NCBI GenBank assembly: GCA_029204225.1
Contig: CM055096.1
Coordinates: 33,253,115 to 33,317,114, forward strand
Length of the DNA: 64,000 nucleotides
Origin: Diphasiastrum complanatum
Taxonomy: Eukaryota > Streptophyta > Lycopodiopsida > Lycopodiales > Lycopodiaceae
Direction of reading: 5' to 3'
Shown here: piece after piece, positions 46,975 to 59,060 of the stretch
Numbering within the stretch: position 1 is the stretch's first letter
Layout of the letters: the number at the start of each line of letters is the position of its first letter
Made by a program: the position numbers and the translations under genes
Notes under the pieces: model-generated
The model's input: the letters and a program-made list of their open reading frames with translations, nothing else
What the model was told of the DNA's origin: nothing
Database searches by the model: none

Positions 46975-47132
46975 TTGGATCTCAATGTTGGTTTTCGGAA
47001 CTTCAAGTTGGTTAAGTCTGATCGTTGTTGGCGAGTTGGCTGCTTGTATGTCAAGTGGGTTTGGATGGCAAGAGTTGAAGGCTGGGAAGCTAAGTCGTGG
47101 TTCCCGGCTCCCTTTGGGATGCCTGCGCTACA
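46975..47132 (+). mobile_element. L1 LTR fragment, right piece
   Basis: TTGGATCTCAATG...GCGCTACA continues the L1 LTR from 41715 and ends at its normal 3' terminus. No primer site follows, so this was a solo or 3' LTR. The next 96 bp (47133-47228) are unrelated. Confidence 0.85.
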
Positions 47133-47228
47133 ATCCAAGGCATAGTCACTTACCTGCCCTTAACCAAGGACACTAGTACCTTAATCTAAGACACATATCC
47201 TTAATTCTAAGGGTACCCTTTATCCAAG

Positions 47229-48438
47229 TGTTGTAAAGCTACCTTTACAAGCTTTACTTCCGGCGCCAGCTATGTCCCCGGCGCCCGCAGCGCCCCTGCT
47301 GCTCCCGGCGCCACTGTGACCAGAATCCAGCCGGCGCCAAGTTCCTATGGCTGAAAATCTTTGATCGGTTCTAGCGAAGTCCAGAGAGCTCAGATCGATG
47401 TGCAATCACCTCACACGATCTAGGCATGATTAAAGGAAGCCTGGAGATCAATAAAATCTAGAGAGAGAAAATGACTTTCTAGAAAGAGAAAATTCTAGAG
47501 AGAGAAAAATGTGCTTTACCAGCTTGGGTAGAGTGCTCGGTATGAGGGGGGTGCCGAATCACACCAATACTATAGGGGAGTGCGGGTTGCGACTCAGGGC
47601 GACCTCCAACCAAGTCTCAGCCTCCCTTGCTGGAATGTTGTCATGGCTCTCGCCTTGGCATGCTAGCGCCCCGGAGACTAGGGTCGGTCACACACTTGAT
47701 ATGTAACCTTCTCAGATTTATCAATAAAGTGGGATTTTCCTCAAACTGACTCTGATTACCTTCTGGGTTTCAGTGTTCGGTAAAAGTGCCAATTGTAAGG
47801 CCGCTTTCAAAATTTTTAACTTGGCACATAGCTGAGGGTCGTATCTCGGGATGCCAGCGGTATGCCGTCGGGACCATTCGGTCCGTGGCGCCAGCGGTAT
47901 GCTGTCGGGACCATTTGGTCCAGGAACTGGTTGTTTCCATATCTGTCGTGGCTTGTGGTTCTGAGTGTTCCTTGCATGAACGTGAATGGGTTAAGCTCTT
48001 GGGGAACGGGCTCTAACCTGTCGGCTGAGTTGGATGGCTTGCTTGGGTGGATGTTACCTGTTTATGGTTGTCCAGTCTGGTATGGCGCCAGGTTGGCTTC
48101 CAGCGCTCGTGACGAAGCTTTCAGTTGGTTAAGTCTGATGTAAGTCAGACCGCTTGCTTGGAATGGATGTTACTCGTTTGTAACGAAGCTTCGAGTTGGT
48201 TAAGTTTGATGTATGTCGGGCGGCTTGCTTGGAGAGAAGTCACCCACATCGGGACCCCCCGATCTGGCATGGCACCAGGTTGGATCTCAATGTTGGTTTT
48301 TCGGAACTTCAAGTTGGTTAAGTCTGATCGTTGTTGGCAAGTTGGCTGCTTGTATGTCAAGTGGGGTTGGATGACAAGAGTTGAAGGCTAGGAAGCTAAG
48401 TCGTGGTTCCCGGCTCCCATTGGGATGCCTGCGCTACA
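47229..48438 (+). mobile_element. 5' LTR of the L1 element
   Basis: TGTTGTAAAGCTACCTTTAC...GCGCTACA, followed by the primer site. The first 21 bases can fold (TTGTAAA...TTTACAA). Confidence 0.9.
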
Positions 48439-48440
48439 TG

Positions 48441-48453
48441 TGGTATCAGAGCC
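48441..48453 (+). promoter_or_regulatory. Primer-binding site, tRNA-iMet type
   Basis: TGGTATCAGAGCC lies two bases after the 5' LTR. Confidence 0.92.
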
Positions 48454-48852
48454 GACTGGCCGGTCAGCTATGCGAATCTCACGGAAATGGCCACGGTTTG
48501 GGGTTCATCAAGACAATTGTTGTGCAAGGTGTTGCCCACAGTGTAAGCATGGGTGCGTCCACGGTCGGGGTGGTCGAAACAGAACGGGGGACTTGATGAG
48601 TCAAGGTGCTGCCCTTGAGGTGTAAGCACGGTCAGTTCTCGCAAGGTCCGTTGGCAGGACCATCTCAAAGGGGGACCTTGTCTTTGTTACTTGTTAGTAA
48701 ACATGCCTGAGTGTCTTACTTGTACGTATTCGTGGTGAGTCTTAGTACTCGTGCTTTGCCTGGTTTGCATGATTGCTTGTGATACAAGGAGCTGATGGCT
48801 CGAGAAGCAACCTTTTCTTTTGAAGGCTGATACCATCAAACAAAGAGGACTA

Positions 48853-49350
48853 CAGAATCTGTGGGGCGGATTTGCAGTTTAAGTACTCACACGTGAACGA
48901 CAACGAAAGGACTCAATGTTTGCAAAGGATGGATGGCTAGCTTGTTTCTTGGGTTAGTTTCATTTGCGACAACGCCCACCAGACGCAAGCAGGAAGTCAA
49001 AAGTTGGAAAGGGCCATTTCACGGGAGATCTTCTATGGAGCAGTTGGTCTTCATTTTGGGACGGCCACCTTTGGAACTGAAACTCACTGAGCATGGACGA
49101 TATCCAGAATCTGTGCGGCGGATTTGCAGTTCAAGTACTCGCACGTGAACGACAACGAAATGACTCAATGCTTGCAAAGGATGGATGGCTAGCCTGTTTC
49201 TTGGGTTAGTTTCATTTGCGACAACGCCCACCAGACGCAAGCAGGAAGTCAAAAGTTGGAAAGGGCAATTTCAGGGGAGATCTTCTATAGCAGTTGGTCT
49301 TCATTTTGGGACGGCCACCTTCGGAACTGAAACTCACTGAGCATGGGTGA
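48853..49350 (+). repeat. Tandem duplication of about 250 bp inside the L1 element
   Basis: The segment beginning CAGAATCTGTG at 48853 repeats from 49105 (period 252). The sister element at 38308-41674 has this segment only once, so the duplication arose in this lineage. Confidence 0.85.
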
Positions 49351-50689
49351 TATCCAGTATCAGTTGGGTTTTTCCTCAAAGGGGAAAAGACTAGGATCCT
49401 CTTCAGAGATTGGCAACAAGTTGGATCGAGCCATAATCCTAGCAGATGGGAAGCAAAGTGTTGGAAAGGCTTTTTGTCCGAAGAACTCTACTCTAAGTCC
49501 GATCAGCTGATTTATTAAGTGGAGGGGAACTATCACACACACCTCTCTCTTGTGGCAAATTTTGAATGAAAGTTGATCAAAATGGGGGCAAATTCAAGGT
49601 GACCTAGCCATACTCACACGAGGAGACTGGCGAACTTTGGACCTAATAAGTTGACAAATTTTTGTTGTGGAAAGGAAAGTTTGTTATAGGCTTTTTCTGG
49701 ACCAGCAATGATGAGGAAACATATGAGTACGCTGGCTTGTGTTACGTGTAAGGCAGCTGATCAATGAAGGAACTGTGAAAGTTGAGTCTTGCATGAGAGA
49801 CTTGGTATTTCGAACGGACGCTAAGGGACAGTTCGCGTTGAGATCGGACTAGTGCAAACTCTGGGTGCATGTGTCTGATTCAAAGAGAGCTACTTGAAGC
49901 CAAGCTCGATGTACACTTCTTGTTTTGACTGTGAGGCAACTGACCAGTGGTGGAATTGTGAAAGTCAAGTTTTGTGCGACGGACATGGTGCTTCAAACAA
50001 ACGCGAAGAGATAGTTTGGATGCGGATCAAACTGGTGCGACCCTTTGGCTTTCCACGAGGTCAATGGTTACATTTGGGCTGATTCAAAGAGCTACTTCAA
50101 GCTAAGTGAGAGGTGCATTGCAGAGTACTCAATCTTTGCCTACCTTAAAGAGCCAAGATGGAAAAGTATCAAGATCAGGTTGGGACAAGGAGAGAAATCA
50201 AGGTGCAGAAGCAACAAGGCACGGAGTGGACCATAAAGTGGGCAATCAAACGATAAATCCTTCGGCTCAGGGAGCCTTGATACATGTGCGGAACTGAACA
50301 AATCTGGAGCTCAGGGAGCTCAACACAAAGTGCATCAAGGACAAATCAGGAGCTCAAAGGAGTTCCAAAGTCGAAAGTCAGAAGCGACAGGGGCGAACAT
50401 TTCAAAGAAAGGCCTCTGTCACCAGTTAATAAGGTTCTCGGGTTTTACGAAAGCGATATCAAATCTACGCTTTTCCCAGACAAAGATATATTTTCAAGTT
50501 ATGTAATTTTTCAGTACAAAGAGCTGAGCCTCCGACTTGTGGTGTGCCAGCTTCAATGTTAATAAAAAGTGACCAGTAAATTGAGTACCGTGCCAAGTAG
50601 CTTAAATGTATAGTTATTTTTATTGGGAGACACCTTTACTTTAATCTGATATCTGATGAGGACATCTCATTTTATAAAGGTGGGGTGGA

Positions 50690-51923
50690 TGTTGTAAAGC
50701 TACCTTTACAAGCTTTACTTCCGGCGCCATCGGCGCCAGCTATGTCCCCGGCGCCCGCAGCGCCCCTGCTACTCCCGGCGCCAACAGCGTCGGCGCCGCT
50801 CCCGGCGCCACTGTGACCAGAATCCAGCCGGCGCCAAGTTCCTATGGCTGAAAATCTTTGATCGGTTCTAACGAAGTCCAGAGAGCTCAGATCTATGTGC
50901 AATCACCTCACACGATCTAGGCATGATTAAAAGAATCTTGGGGATCAATAAAATCTAGAGAGAGAAAATGACTTTCTAGAAAGAGAAAATCCTAGAGAGA
51001 AAAAAACGTGCTTTACCAGCTTGGTATGAGGGGGGGTGCCGAATCACACCAATACTATAGGGGAGTGCGGGTTGCGACTCAGGGCGACCTCCAACCAAGT
51101 CTCAGCCTCCCTTGCTGGAATGTTGTCATGGCTCTCGCCTTGGCATGCTAGCGCCCCGGAGACTAGGGTCGGTCACACACTTGATATGTAACCTTCTCAG
51201 ATTTATGAATAAAGTGGGATTTTTCTCAAACTGACTCTGATTACCTTCTGGGTTTCAGTGTTCGGTAAAAGCGCCAGTTGTAAGGCCGCTTTCAAAATTT
51301 TTAACTTGGCACATAGCTGAGGGTCGTATCCCGGGATGCCAGCGGTATGCCGTCGGGACCATTTGGTCCGTGGCGCCAGCGGTATGCTGTCGGGACCATT
51401 TGGTCGAGGAACTGGTTGTTTCCATATCTGTCGCGGCTTGTGGTTCTGAGTGTTCCTTGCATGAACGTGAATGGGTTAAGCTCTTGGGGAACGGGCTCTA
51501 ACCTGTCTGCTGAGTTGGATGGCTTGCTTGGGTGGATGTTACCTGTTTATGGTTGTCTAGTCTGGTATGGCGCCAGGTTGGCTTCCAGCGCTCGTGATGA
51601 AGCTTTCAGTTGGTTAAGTCTGATGTAAGTCAGACCGCTTGCTTGGAATGGATGTTACTCGTTTGTAACGAAGCTTCGAGTTGGTTAAGTTTGATGTATG
51701 TCGGGCGGCTTGCTTGGAGGGAAGTCACCCACATCGGGACCTCCCGATCTGGCATGGCGCCAGGTTGGATCTCAATGTTGGTTTTTCGGAACTTCAAGTT
51801 GGTTAAGTCTGATCGTTGTTTGCGAGTTGGCTGCTTGTATGTCAAGTGGGGTTGGATGGCAAGAGTTGAAGGCTGGGAAGCTAAGTCGTGGTTCCTGGCT
51901 CCCTTTGGGATGCCTGCGCTACA
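50690..51923 (+). mobile_element. 3' LTR of the L1 element
   Basis: A full-length LTR preceded by the polypurine tract. It has an AATAAA signal near 51209 and three copies of AGTTGGTTAAGT at 51608, 51679 and 51797. Confidence 0.9.
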
Positions 51924-54537
51924 CCAAGGGTCACGTGACTCCGTATGAACAATTGCAAACAGTTCCTTCTCATAGGTACAATACCTAGACTGAACATGAT
52001 TGAGTTTCTTGCTTTCATAAGCCACAGGATGTCCATCCTGCATCAAAACAACTCCAATAGCATAATCATTGGCATCGGTCCTAACCACAAAAGCCTTATT
52101 AGGATCGCCAATGATTAATATTGGTGTCGAAGTGACACTTTTCTTAAGCAACTCAAAACAATTCTTCATATCCTCCGTCCACACCAGTATTGGACTCTTA
52201 GCCCTCCGGCTTAGCTTCTTATAGCCTTTCAAGGCCTAGGTAAGGGAAAATGCCAATCGAGCAAATTGGGGAATATGTCGACGGAAAAATCCTACAAACC
52301 TCAAGAAAGACTTGATTTTTTGAATTGTGGTGAGAATAGGCCAATCAATACCCTCTGGATACGATCGGCCTCAATCTCCTCTCCCCGTTCGAAAATCCTA
52401 TGCCCCAAGTAGGACAATTCCTTAGCAAAAAAATCACACTTAGACTCCTTGGCAAAGAGTTTTTCTTTTCTTAGGATGTCCAAGACAATCCTAAGATGCT
52501 CTTTATGTTATGCCAAAGTCTTACTGAACACTACGATATCATCTAAGAATACCACTATGAATCTTCCCAAATATGGCCTGAACAAATCGTTCATCATCTG
52601 TTGGAAAGTTGTCGGTGGATTGGTCAAACCAAAAGGCAACACCAAAAATTCATAGTGACCAAAGCGAGTTCAAAATCTGGTTTTTGGTATATCTTCTGTC
52701 TTAATGCATATCTGATGGTAGCCGGATCTTAGATCTATCTTGGTAAAGTACCCAACACCACCAAGTTAGTCTATTAGATCATCCATCCGCGGTAGTGGAT
52801 ATATATTCTTAACGGTTACCTTGTTCAATTTCTTATAGTCGACGCAAAACCTTATAGTCCATCCTTCTTGGCAACCAGAACCATTGGTGAAGCCCAAGGA
52901 GACTTACTAGGTTGTACCCACCCCTTTTTCAAGTAATCATGTAAATGCCTACTTACCTTGGCCTCTTCTGATGCACTCATCCTATAAGGACATTGTGCGA
53001 TTGGAATTGCTCCAAATATTAGGTCAATTTTATGATCAACTGTCCTTTTTGGTGGTAAACCTATAGGAAGGTCTAAAAAAACATCATAGAATTCATGCCT
53101 AAGTTCATTATAGGCTTCAAATTCTGTAGTGTTCTCATTGGGTATATTCATGGCATTTATGTTAAGTTCTTCATCATTGTAGCAAATGATATCATTATGA
53201 AAACATAAATAAACTTTAAAATCAGAATTCTTCATAATAGAATTAAGTTCATGTTTAGAATAAGAGTTAACATTTTTAGTGTCAACACTTAAACTAGCCT
53301 TGATCTTAATCAAAGAATTCTCATGCATAAAAGATAAAGATTTTTCAACAAAATCAATTCTCAATGACGTTCTTATCAAAATGCCATTTTTGCCCGAAAA
53401 CAATATCTACATTAGCTAATGCAACAACATGGAATTCTAGTTTTTCATAATAATCCTGAATGTGCAATTCTACATCAGGAACAACAAAATCCATCAAATC
53501 AGAATCACTTCCCGATGCCATTGTCACACGGTATTTTTTCTCACTTTTTTTGGTAGGAAGGTTTAGTGTCTGCACCAAATTTACATTAACAAAGTCATGA
53601 GTGGATCCCGTGTCAAAAAGAACATTAACAACCTGATCATTAACTTTATCTTTAATGCAAATAAGGTCAAGGTGACCCTCGCCATTGCACTTGAAGCACA
53701 GGTTCTTCTCACAAACTTCAGCATTATCAATGCCACCTTGATGGTTTTTAAAGTTTTTCTTGATTTTCTTAGGATTGTGGAATTGGAATGTGTTTCACTA
53801 ACAGCTTCCCTATCCTTCCTCTTAGATTGTAAACCTTTTTTCTGCTCATTAGGTTGTTGTCCCCTAGGTGGCTTAGGTGTGTCATCAAAGTATTTTGCAG
53901 CCCTAATAGCATCTTCTAGGGTTTTTGGATGGTTCCTATGAACATCCACTTGATAATTTTTTGATAACCCATCAATGAACATTAACATTTGTACCTTAGG
54001 CGGAATGTCACTATAAAGTGGATTCAGGTACTCATGAAAATCTTGAATAAATTGTTCCAAACCTTTATTCGTGGTTAGATGACTCAACTTTTGGAGGTGT
54101 TCATAGTCATCTAAAAGTGGTATAAAATAATCTCTAAAAAGCTTGCAAAACTTGTCCCATCTACAAGGTTGATTGCCCTCTACAACTAAGTTATCCCACC
54201 AAACTAAGGCTCTTCCTTCAAGGAACATGGTGACAGTGGATAACTTTTCAGGTTCAGAGAATTGGTTCATGGCAAAGTATTTGTTCCAAACATTTAGCCA
54301 ACAACTTACCACTTGTAAGTTCCTATATTTCTTCTCTCCCTTAAACACTTTTACGGGAGGTGGAACTACATGCTTCTTTTGATTGGCTAATCTAGACTCT
54401 AAGTCTTGGTCTCTTTGATTAGTTTCAAGAAGCTGCTTATTAGTGGCTTGAATTTGTTGGTATAAAAGTTCAAGAGCTTGTGCCACATTGGATGGGTTTG
54501 ATAGATCAAATGTTGGGTTTTCATTGGTTTGATCCAT
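51924..54537 (-). mobile_element. Gypsy gag, protease, RT and RNase H fossil
   Basis: Read on the minus strand from 54537: Gag (VSCWLNVWNKYFAMNQF, then FLEGRALVWWDNL and FCKLFRDYFIPLLDDYEHL), a protease region ([13 protein letters not shown]), RT ([18 protein letters not shown], then [14 protein letters not shown]) and RNase H (VVRTDANDYAIGVVLMQDG, then YCTYEKELFAIVHT). It stops where the L1 element was inserted (51928). Integrase is not seen. It is broken at several points but better preserved than the other Gypsy fossils here. Confidence 0.88.
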
Positions 54538-55516
54538 TGGGGTTGTTTGTGTGTTTTCCCATCAACAAGTGCTCAAATTAGAATGATAGAAATGCTTCAA
54601 TTCTTAAATCCAATGCAAATAAAAAGCATTTACTTATACTCATTCAATCTTATTGTTTGTAAGCTCAATCCAAGCCTACTATTTGCAAGCTCAATCCAAG
54701 CTTAAAGAAAAACAACAACAAGCTACATTTGCCTTAATCCAAAGCAAAAATAATAACCAAATCTTTATGTGAACTTCATTTAACTAATCCAACCTAATGT
54801 TTACATAAAGTTTCCATTCCAATTCCATTTCCATTTGTCATTTCAAAGGAAACCAAAATTTTCACATTTGTCACTATTCTAGATCTTCAAATCCATGAAA
54901 CTAGTGCCTAGAAATGGAAAACTAATGAAGCTCAATGAAAACTTCAAATTTCATATCTGAAAATCAGAACTTCAAAATGACAAAAAACAAAACTTCAAAA
55001 CTTGTTTTTATGCTCAATGTTACACTACCATTCCCTTCCTACAGTGCCATTTTCATGAAACTACGAGATAGAAAGGTGTAACTAAAGAAGTTTGGATGAG
55101 ACCTTCACTTTTCAGATCTGATTTTCAGATTTACAAGTCTGAAAAACAGAACTTCAAAATGAGAATTAGAACTTCAAACACTTCATTTATGCAAAAAAAA
55201 AACTAGTTTTGATCAAAACACATATCTAGAATCAATCTTTTTGCAAAAAAAAGTTTGTGTATGTAGAGCAAGACTTTCTCTAACCATCCCACAAATCTTT
55301 TTTCAGAACTTTTAAAAACCTAAAGCCTACTTTAAAACTTCTCTAACATGATAAAAATTAGCCCCTAAACAATTCTAGAAGTATCACTACTCTCTTCCAA
55401 AGAGAACTACAAGCATCCTACAACTAGAAAAGCCAATAGTCTTCTCCCAAAAAAAAAATTAGTTGGTGATCTTAATAGAACTTAAAGAAGGTTAGAAAGA
55501 TTACCATCCTTTGTCT
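54538..55516 (-). mobile_element. Gypsy leader between primer site and gag
   Basis: AT-rich sequence with no open frame. An AGAACTTCAAAATGA-type motif with ATCTGA/AAATCAGA words recurs around 54950-55170. This is the expected untranslated leader of the element. Confidence 0.5.
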
Positions 55517-55529
55517 AGCTCTGATATCA
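55517..55529 (-). promoter_or_regulatory. Primer-binding site, tRNA-iMet type
   Basis: The minus strand reads TGATATCAGAGCT, one base from the usual iMet site, upstream of the Gypsy leader. Confidence 0.7.
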
Positions 55530-55530
55530 C

Positions 55531-56350
55531 TTTTACAAGTAGAGCTGAGGAAGTCCTCCAAATCCAAGGTAGAGCCTCCAAACATCCTCCAAGCAACTTG
55601 CAAGCTCCAAGATGCTCCCCAACTCCAAGCTAGGATGTCTCCATCTGCAAATAAGGATTTGCAAGCCTCCAAGGATCTCTCCTCCACCTGTGTACCTACT
55701 CTTAAACACAAAGATAGATAACAAGCTGGCCTCAAGTATTCACCACCCAACCATAGCTAGATCCAAGCGGCAAGCAAGACCTATCTAGCACCCCCTTGCT
55801 AACCATAAACAAATCACAAGCATACCACAACACTCCATAGCATACTCAAGATCCAAACCCTACGTATGTCCCATACCATAAGCAAGTTCCAAACCCTAAT
55901 CATACTACCACAAGAAAGCACTCTACACACTAGTAGCAACACTAGAGCATAAGCAAAGTGAGCAAGAGAGATCTCTCCCTCCAATGGGCACCCTACTACC
56001 CTCATATAGATGGCCCATGGACCCCTCCAGTGCACTATGGAGTTCCATGCCCATCCAATGAGAGAGAGAGAAGCCTAAGGGAGATAAAGAACCTCCAAGA
56101 ACCTCCATAGGCTTATGGAAAGTCAAGAGACTCCTTCCATAACCTATGACTCTTTGAATGTCTTTCTTGTGGGAGTTGGGAGGGGAATATGGGCTAGCTT
56201 GGAGGTACACACATATTGGTGGTCACAGGTGATGGAAGTGTATGGTGGTGCCAGTTGAAAGCCATTGGGCAAGATAGCAGACTTGCATTGGACGAGCTGT
56301 GTATGGGACACGCAGAGGATGAAAAACGGGTCAATAATCACACATTGGAT
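55531..56350 (-). mobile_element. Probable Gypsy 5' LTR, outer end not fixed
   Basis: The sequence upstream of the primer site on the minus strand includes a CTATATGAGG TATA-like box near 56010 followed by typical R/U5-like text. The outer LTR end is a guess because no second copy lies in the window. Confidence 0.4.
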
Positions 56351-56880
56351 GCTCTTGGAGAGTAGTGAGTGTGATGATTTTGTGGTTTTGCAGTCGGTAA
56401 GTCAATTTTGATCAAGTCATTTTAGCTGTGGGGCAGTGTATCAGGTTTGTCATCAAGGAGATACACTTCAACTGCCAGTTTGGATAAGTCAAGTCAATTT
56501 GCCATATCAATATTGCATCAGGGATGTAGATTTCAGTGATGACAGAGTGCAAGTCGTTTGGTTTGGGCCATGGAAGATCTCACAGGTTCACTTGGAGGGA
56601 TATTGGCATGCATAGTCATGTGAGAGACTTGATGGTGGCTTTGGAGTTCAAATATCAGTGTATTCTCAGGGAGTGGTTTGGAACCATTCACAAGAGCAGC
56701 TAGGAGCTAGCTTGGGGGAATATAGGTGGGCACTACAGGGTAGATGCTCAAATCTTTGTGATTAGGGATGGCATTGGGATACCAAGTAGGGATAGCACTA
56801 CAGGATGACATCGGAAAATCATCAGGGGACAGCTATTTCATATTGGACTTGAGTCATTGGCATGGACAGGACTTACCGGT
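56350..56880. other. No recognised gene
   Basis: No open frame or family was recognised; it may be part of the LTR or its flank. Confidence 0.3.
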
Positions 56881-56885
56881 GGGAT

Positions 56886-58200
56886 TCATGATGTAGAAGC
56901 ATTCAGTTCATCTTCAATTGGATCAACTAAAATCCAAGCTACGTTCATCATATTGACAAAATATGTAATGGTAGTTTTAAGAGTACGATCATCCGTTGGA
57001 ATGTTGCTTACTTCAGATATGTCATAATGTCGACACATATAACCAGTTGTATAATCAATAGTTGCTAATGCTTGGTTCCAATTGACATTATCCATTTGAG
57101 AATCATAATGCTTCTTGGTTTCCAAGGGGAGGCCCGAACTTGAGACCAAAGAAACTTTGGATGTCAAGATAACCAATTGAGCCAACACCCTTGAGTTGAG
57201 AATCATAATGGATTCCCAATGCCTTATATGCTCGGTCAATAGTATGATCTGTTGTGGAAGAATCATCATCTCCTTTCTAAATAGATGGCTTGATCATCCA
57301 AGTGAGTGGATCAAGTTTGATAGTTTGTTCACGATTCTCGAAAGTTATTTTGCCTGTACCCCATTTATGAATTACTTGCACAACTCATAACCAAGGATGT
57401 TCCAATAAAACATGATAGATGGATGGTGCTTCTAGTAAGTCCAATACTACAAAAGTAATGACAAATTGTACACCAGTAATCTTGACTGGTATATCTTCCA
57501 CCATTCCTTTAGGTTTGATAGTTGACTAATATGCCAACTTTATTGCAAAAGTTACAGGCTTCAATTTTGTAAGACCCCACTTGGTGCACAGTTTGGTAGA
57601 AATTAGGTTGACTCGAGATCCTCCATCTATCACAGCTGCCTCTCGATCAAAATGCTTATGTTGAATTGGCAAAGTGATATTGCGTTATTTACTTTCTTAC
57701 ATGGTCCCTACATTGAGTACTTCATTTGACTCTTCAAATCCCGTACAATATAGTGATTCACGTTGGATTTTGGTCTAAGTCTTGGTTAATAAAAATGATA
57801 ATACATCCTTAGCATGAGGTACAAACCACAAGAACTCTCCAAGAGTGATATCCATTTTACTAGAAAGAATGTTCACAATCAACTCAGTTTGTGGAACCTT
57901 TGGTTCTATCATCTTGAATGGCTCTTCACGGTGATGTAATTGAGTGTTAACATTCGTTCATTGATGAGTTTTTTGCATAGGCAATTCCATTGGTACAACT
58001 AGCACAAGAGGATTCATAACAACAACTCGAACATTCTCCATTGCTTCTTCCTCTTGAAGGTCTTTAATCCACTTACGCATATTATGTTTTTGTTTACAAA
58101 TTTGGATATACTCTCGACATGGAAGGTTGATCATTAATTGGTACAAACTCTACAGGTTGTGGATCATGAACAACTAATTTCTGCTTTTGAGCTCTTATAA
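56886..58200 (-). mobile_element. Gypsy protease-region fossil (Tat/Athila-like)
   Basis: The minus strand shows AVIDGGSRVNLISTKLC near 57600, as in Gypsy aspartyl proteases, followed by LDLLEAPSIYHVLL near 57420. It lies downstream of an LTR with TGTTGGAGG start (59060), in the same orientation. It is old and broken many times. Confidence 0.65.
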
Positions 58201-58284
58201 CGACCATAACCGGAGTAGCTGGTTCATTGACTTGTTGTAGGGTTGGCTAAACTACTGGTCAATAGTAAGCATAATCATTGGAGT

Positions 58285-59060
<776 letters not shown>

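Larger units (their letters stand above)
47229..51923 (+). mobile_element. L1-family non-autonomous LTR element (4695 bp), complete ends
   Basis: LTRs at 47229-48438 (1210 bp) and 50690-51923 (1234 bp), target duplication CCAAG at 47224-47228 and 51924-51928, iMet primer site at 48441 and a polypurine tract (AAAGGTGGGGTGGA) ending at 50689. The 2251-bp interior has no long open frame or recognised domain, as in large non-autonomous (LARD-like) elements. The LTRs differ by a few percent plus GGCGCC-block length changes, so it is older than the element at 41716. Confidence 0.9.

Noticed and set aside
35199-51628. A 93-codon frame starting MPSGPFGPW present in four places (35480, 41046, 47862, 51347)
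   Set aside because: It lies inside the L1 LTR, so it recurs because the LTR recurs. No domain and no sign that it is translated.
51630-52232. A 200-codon minus-strand frame joining Gypsy RNase H to LTR sequence
   Set aside because: It crosses the insertion point of the L1 element and is a chance read-through.
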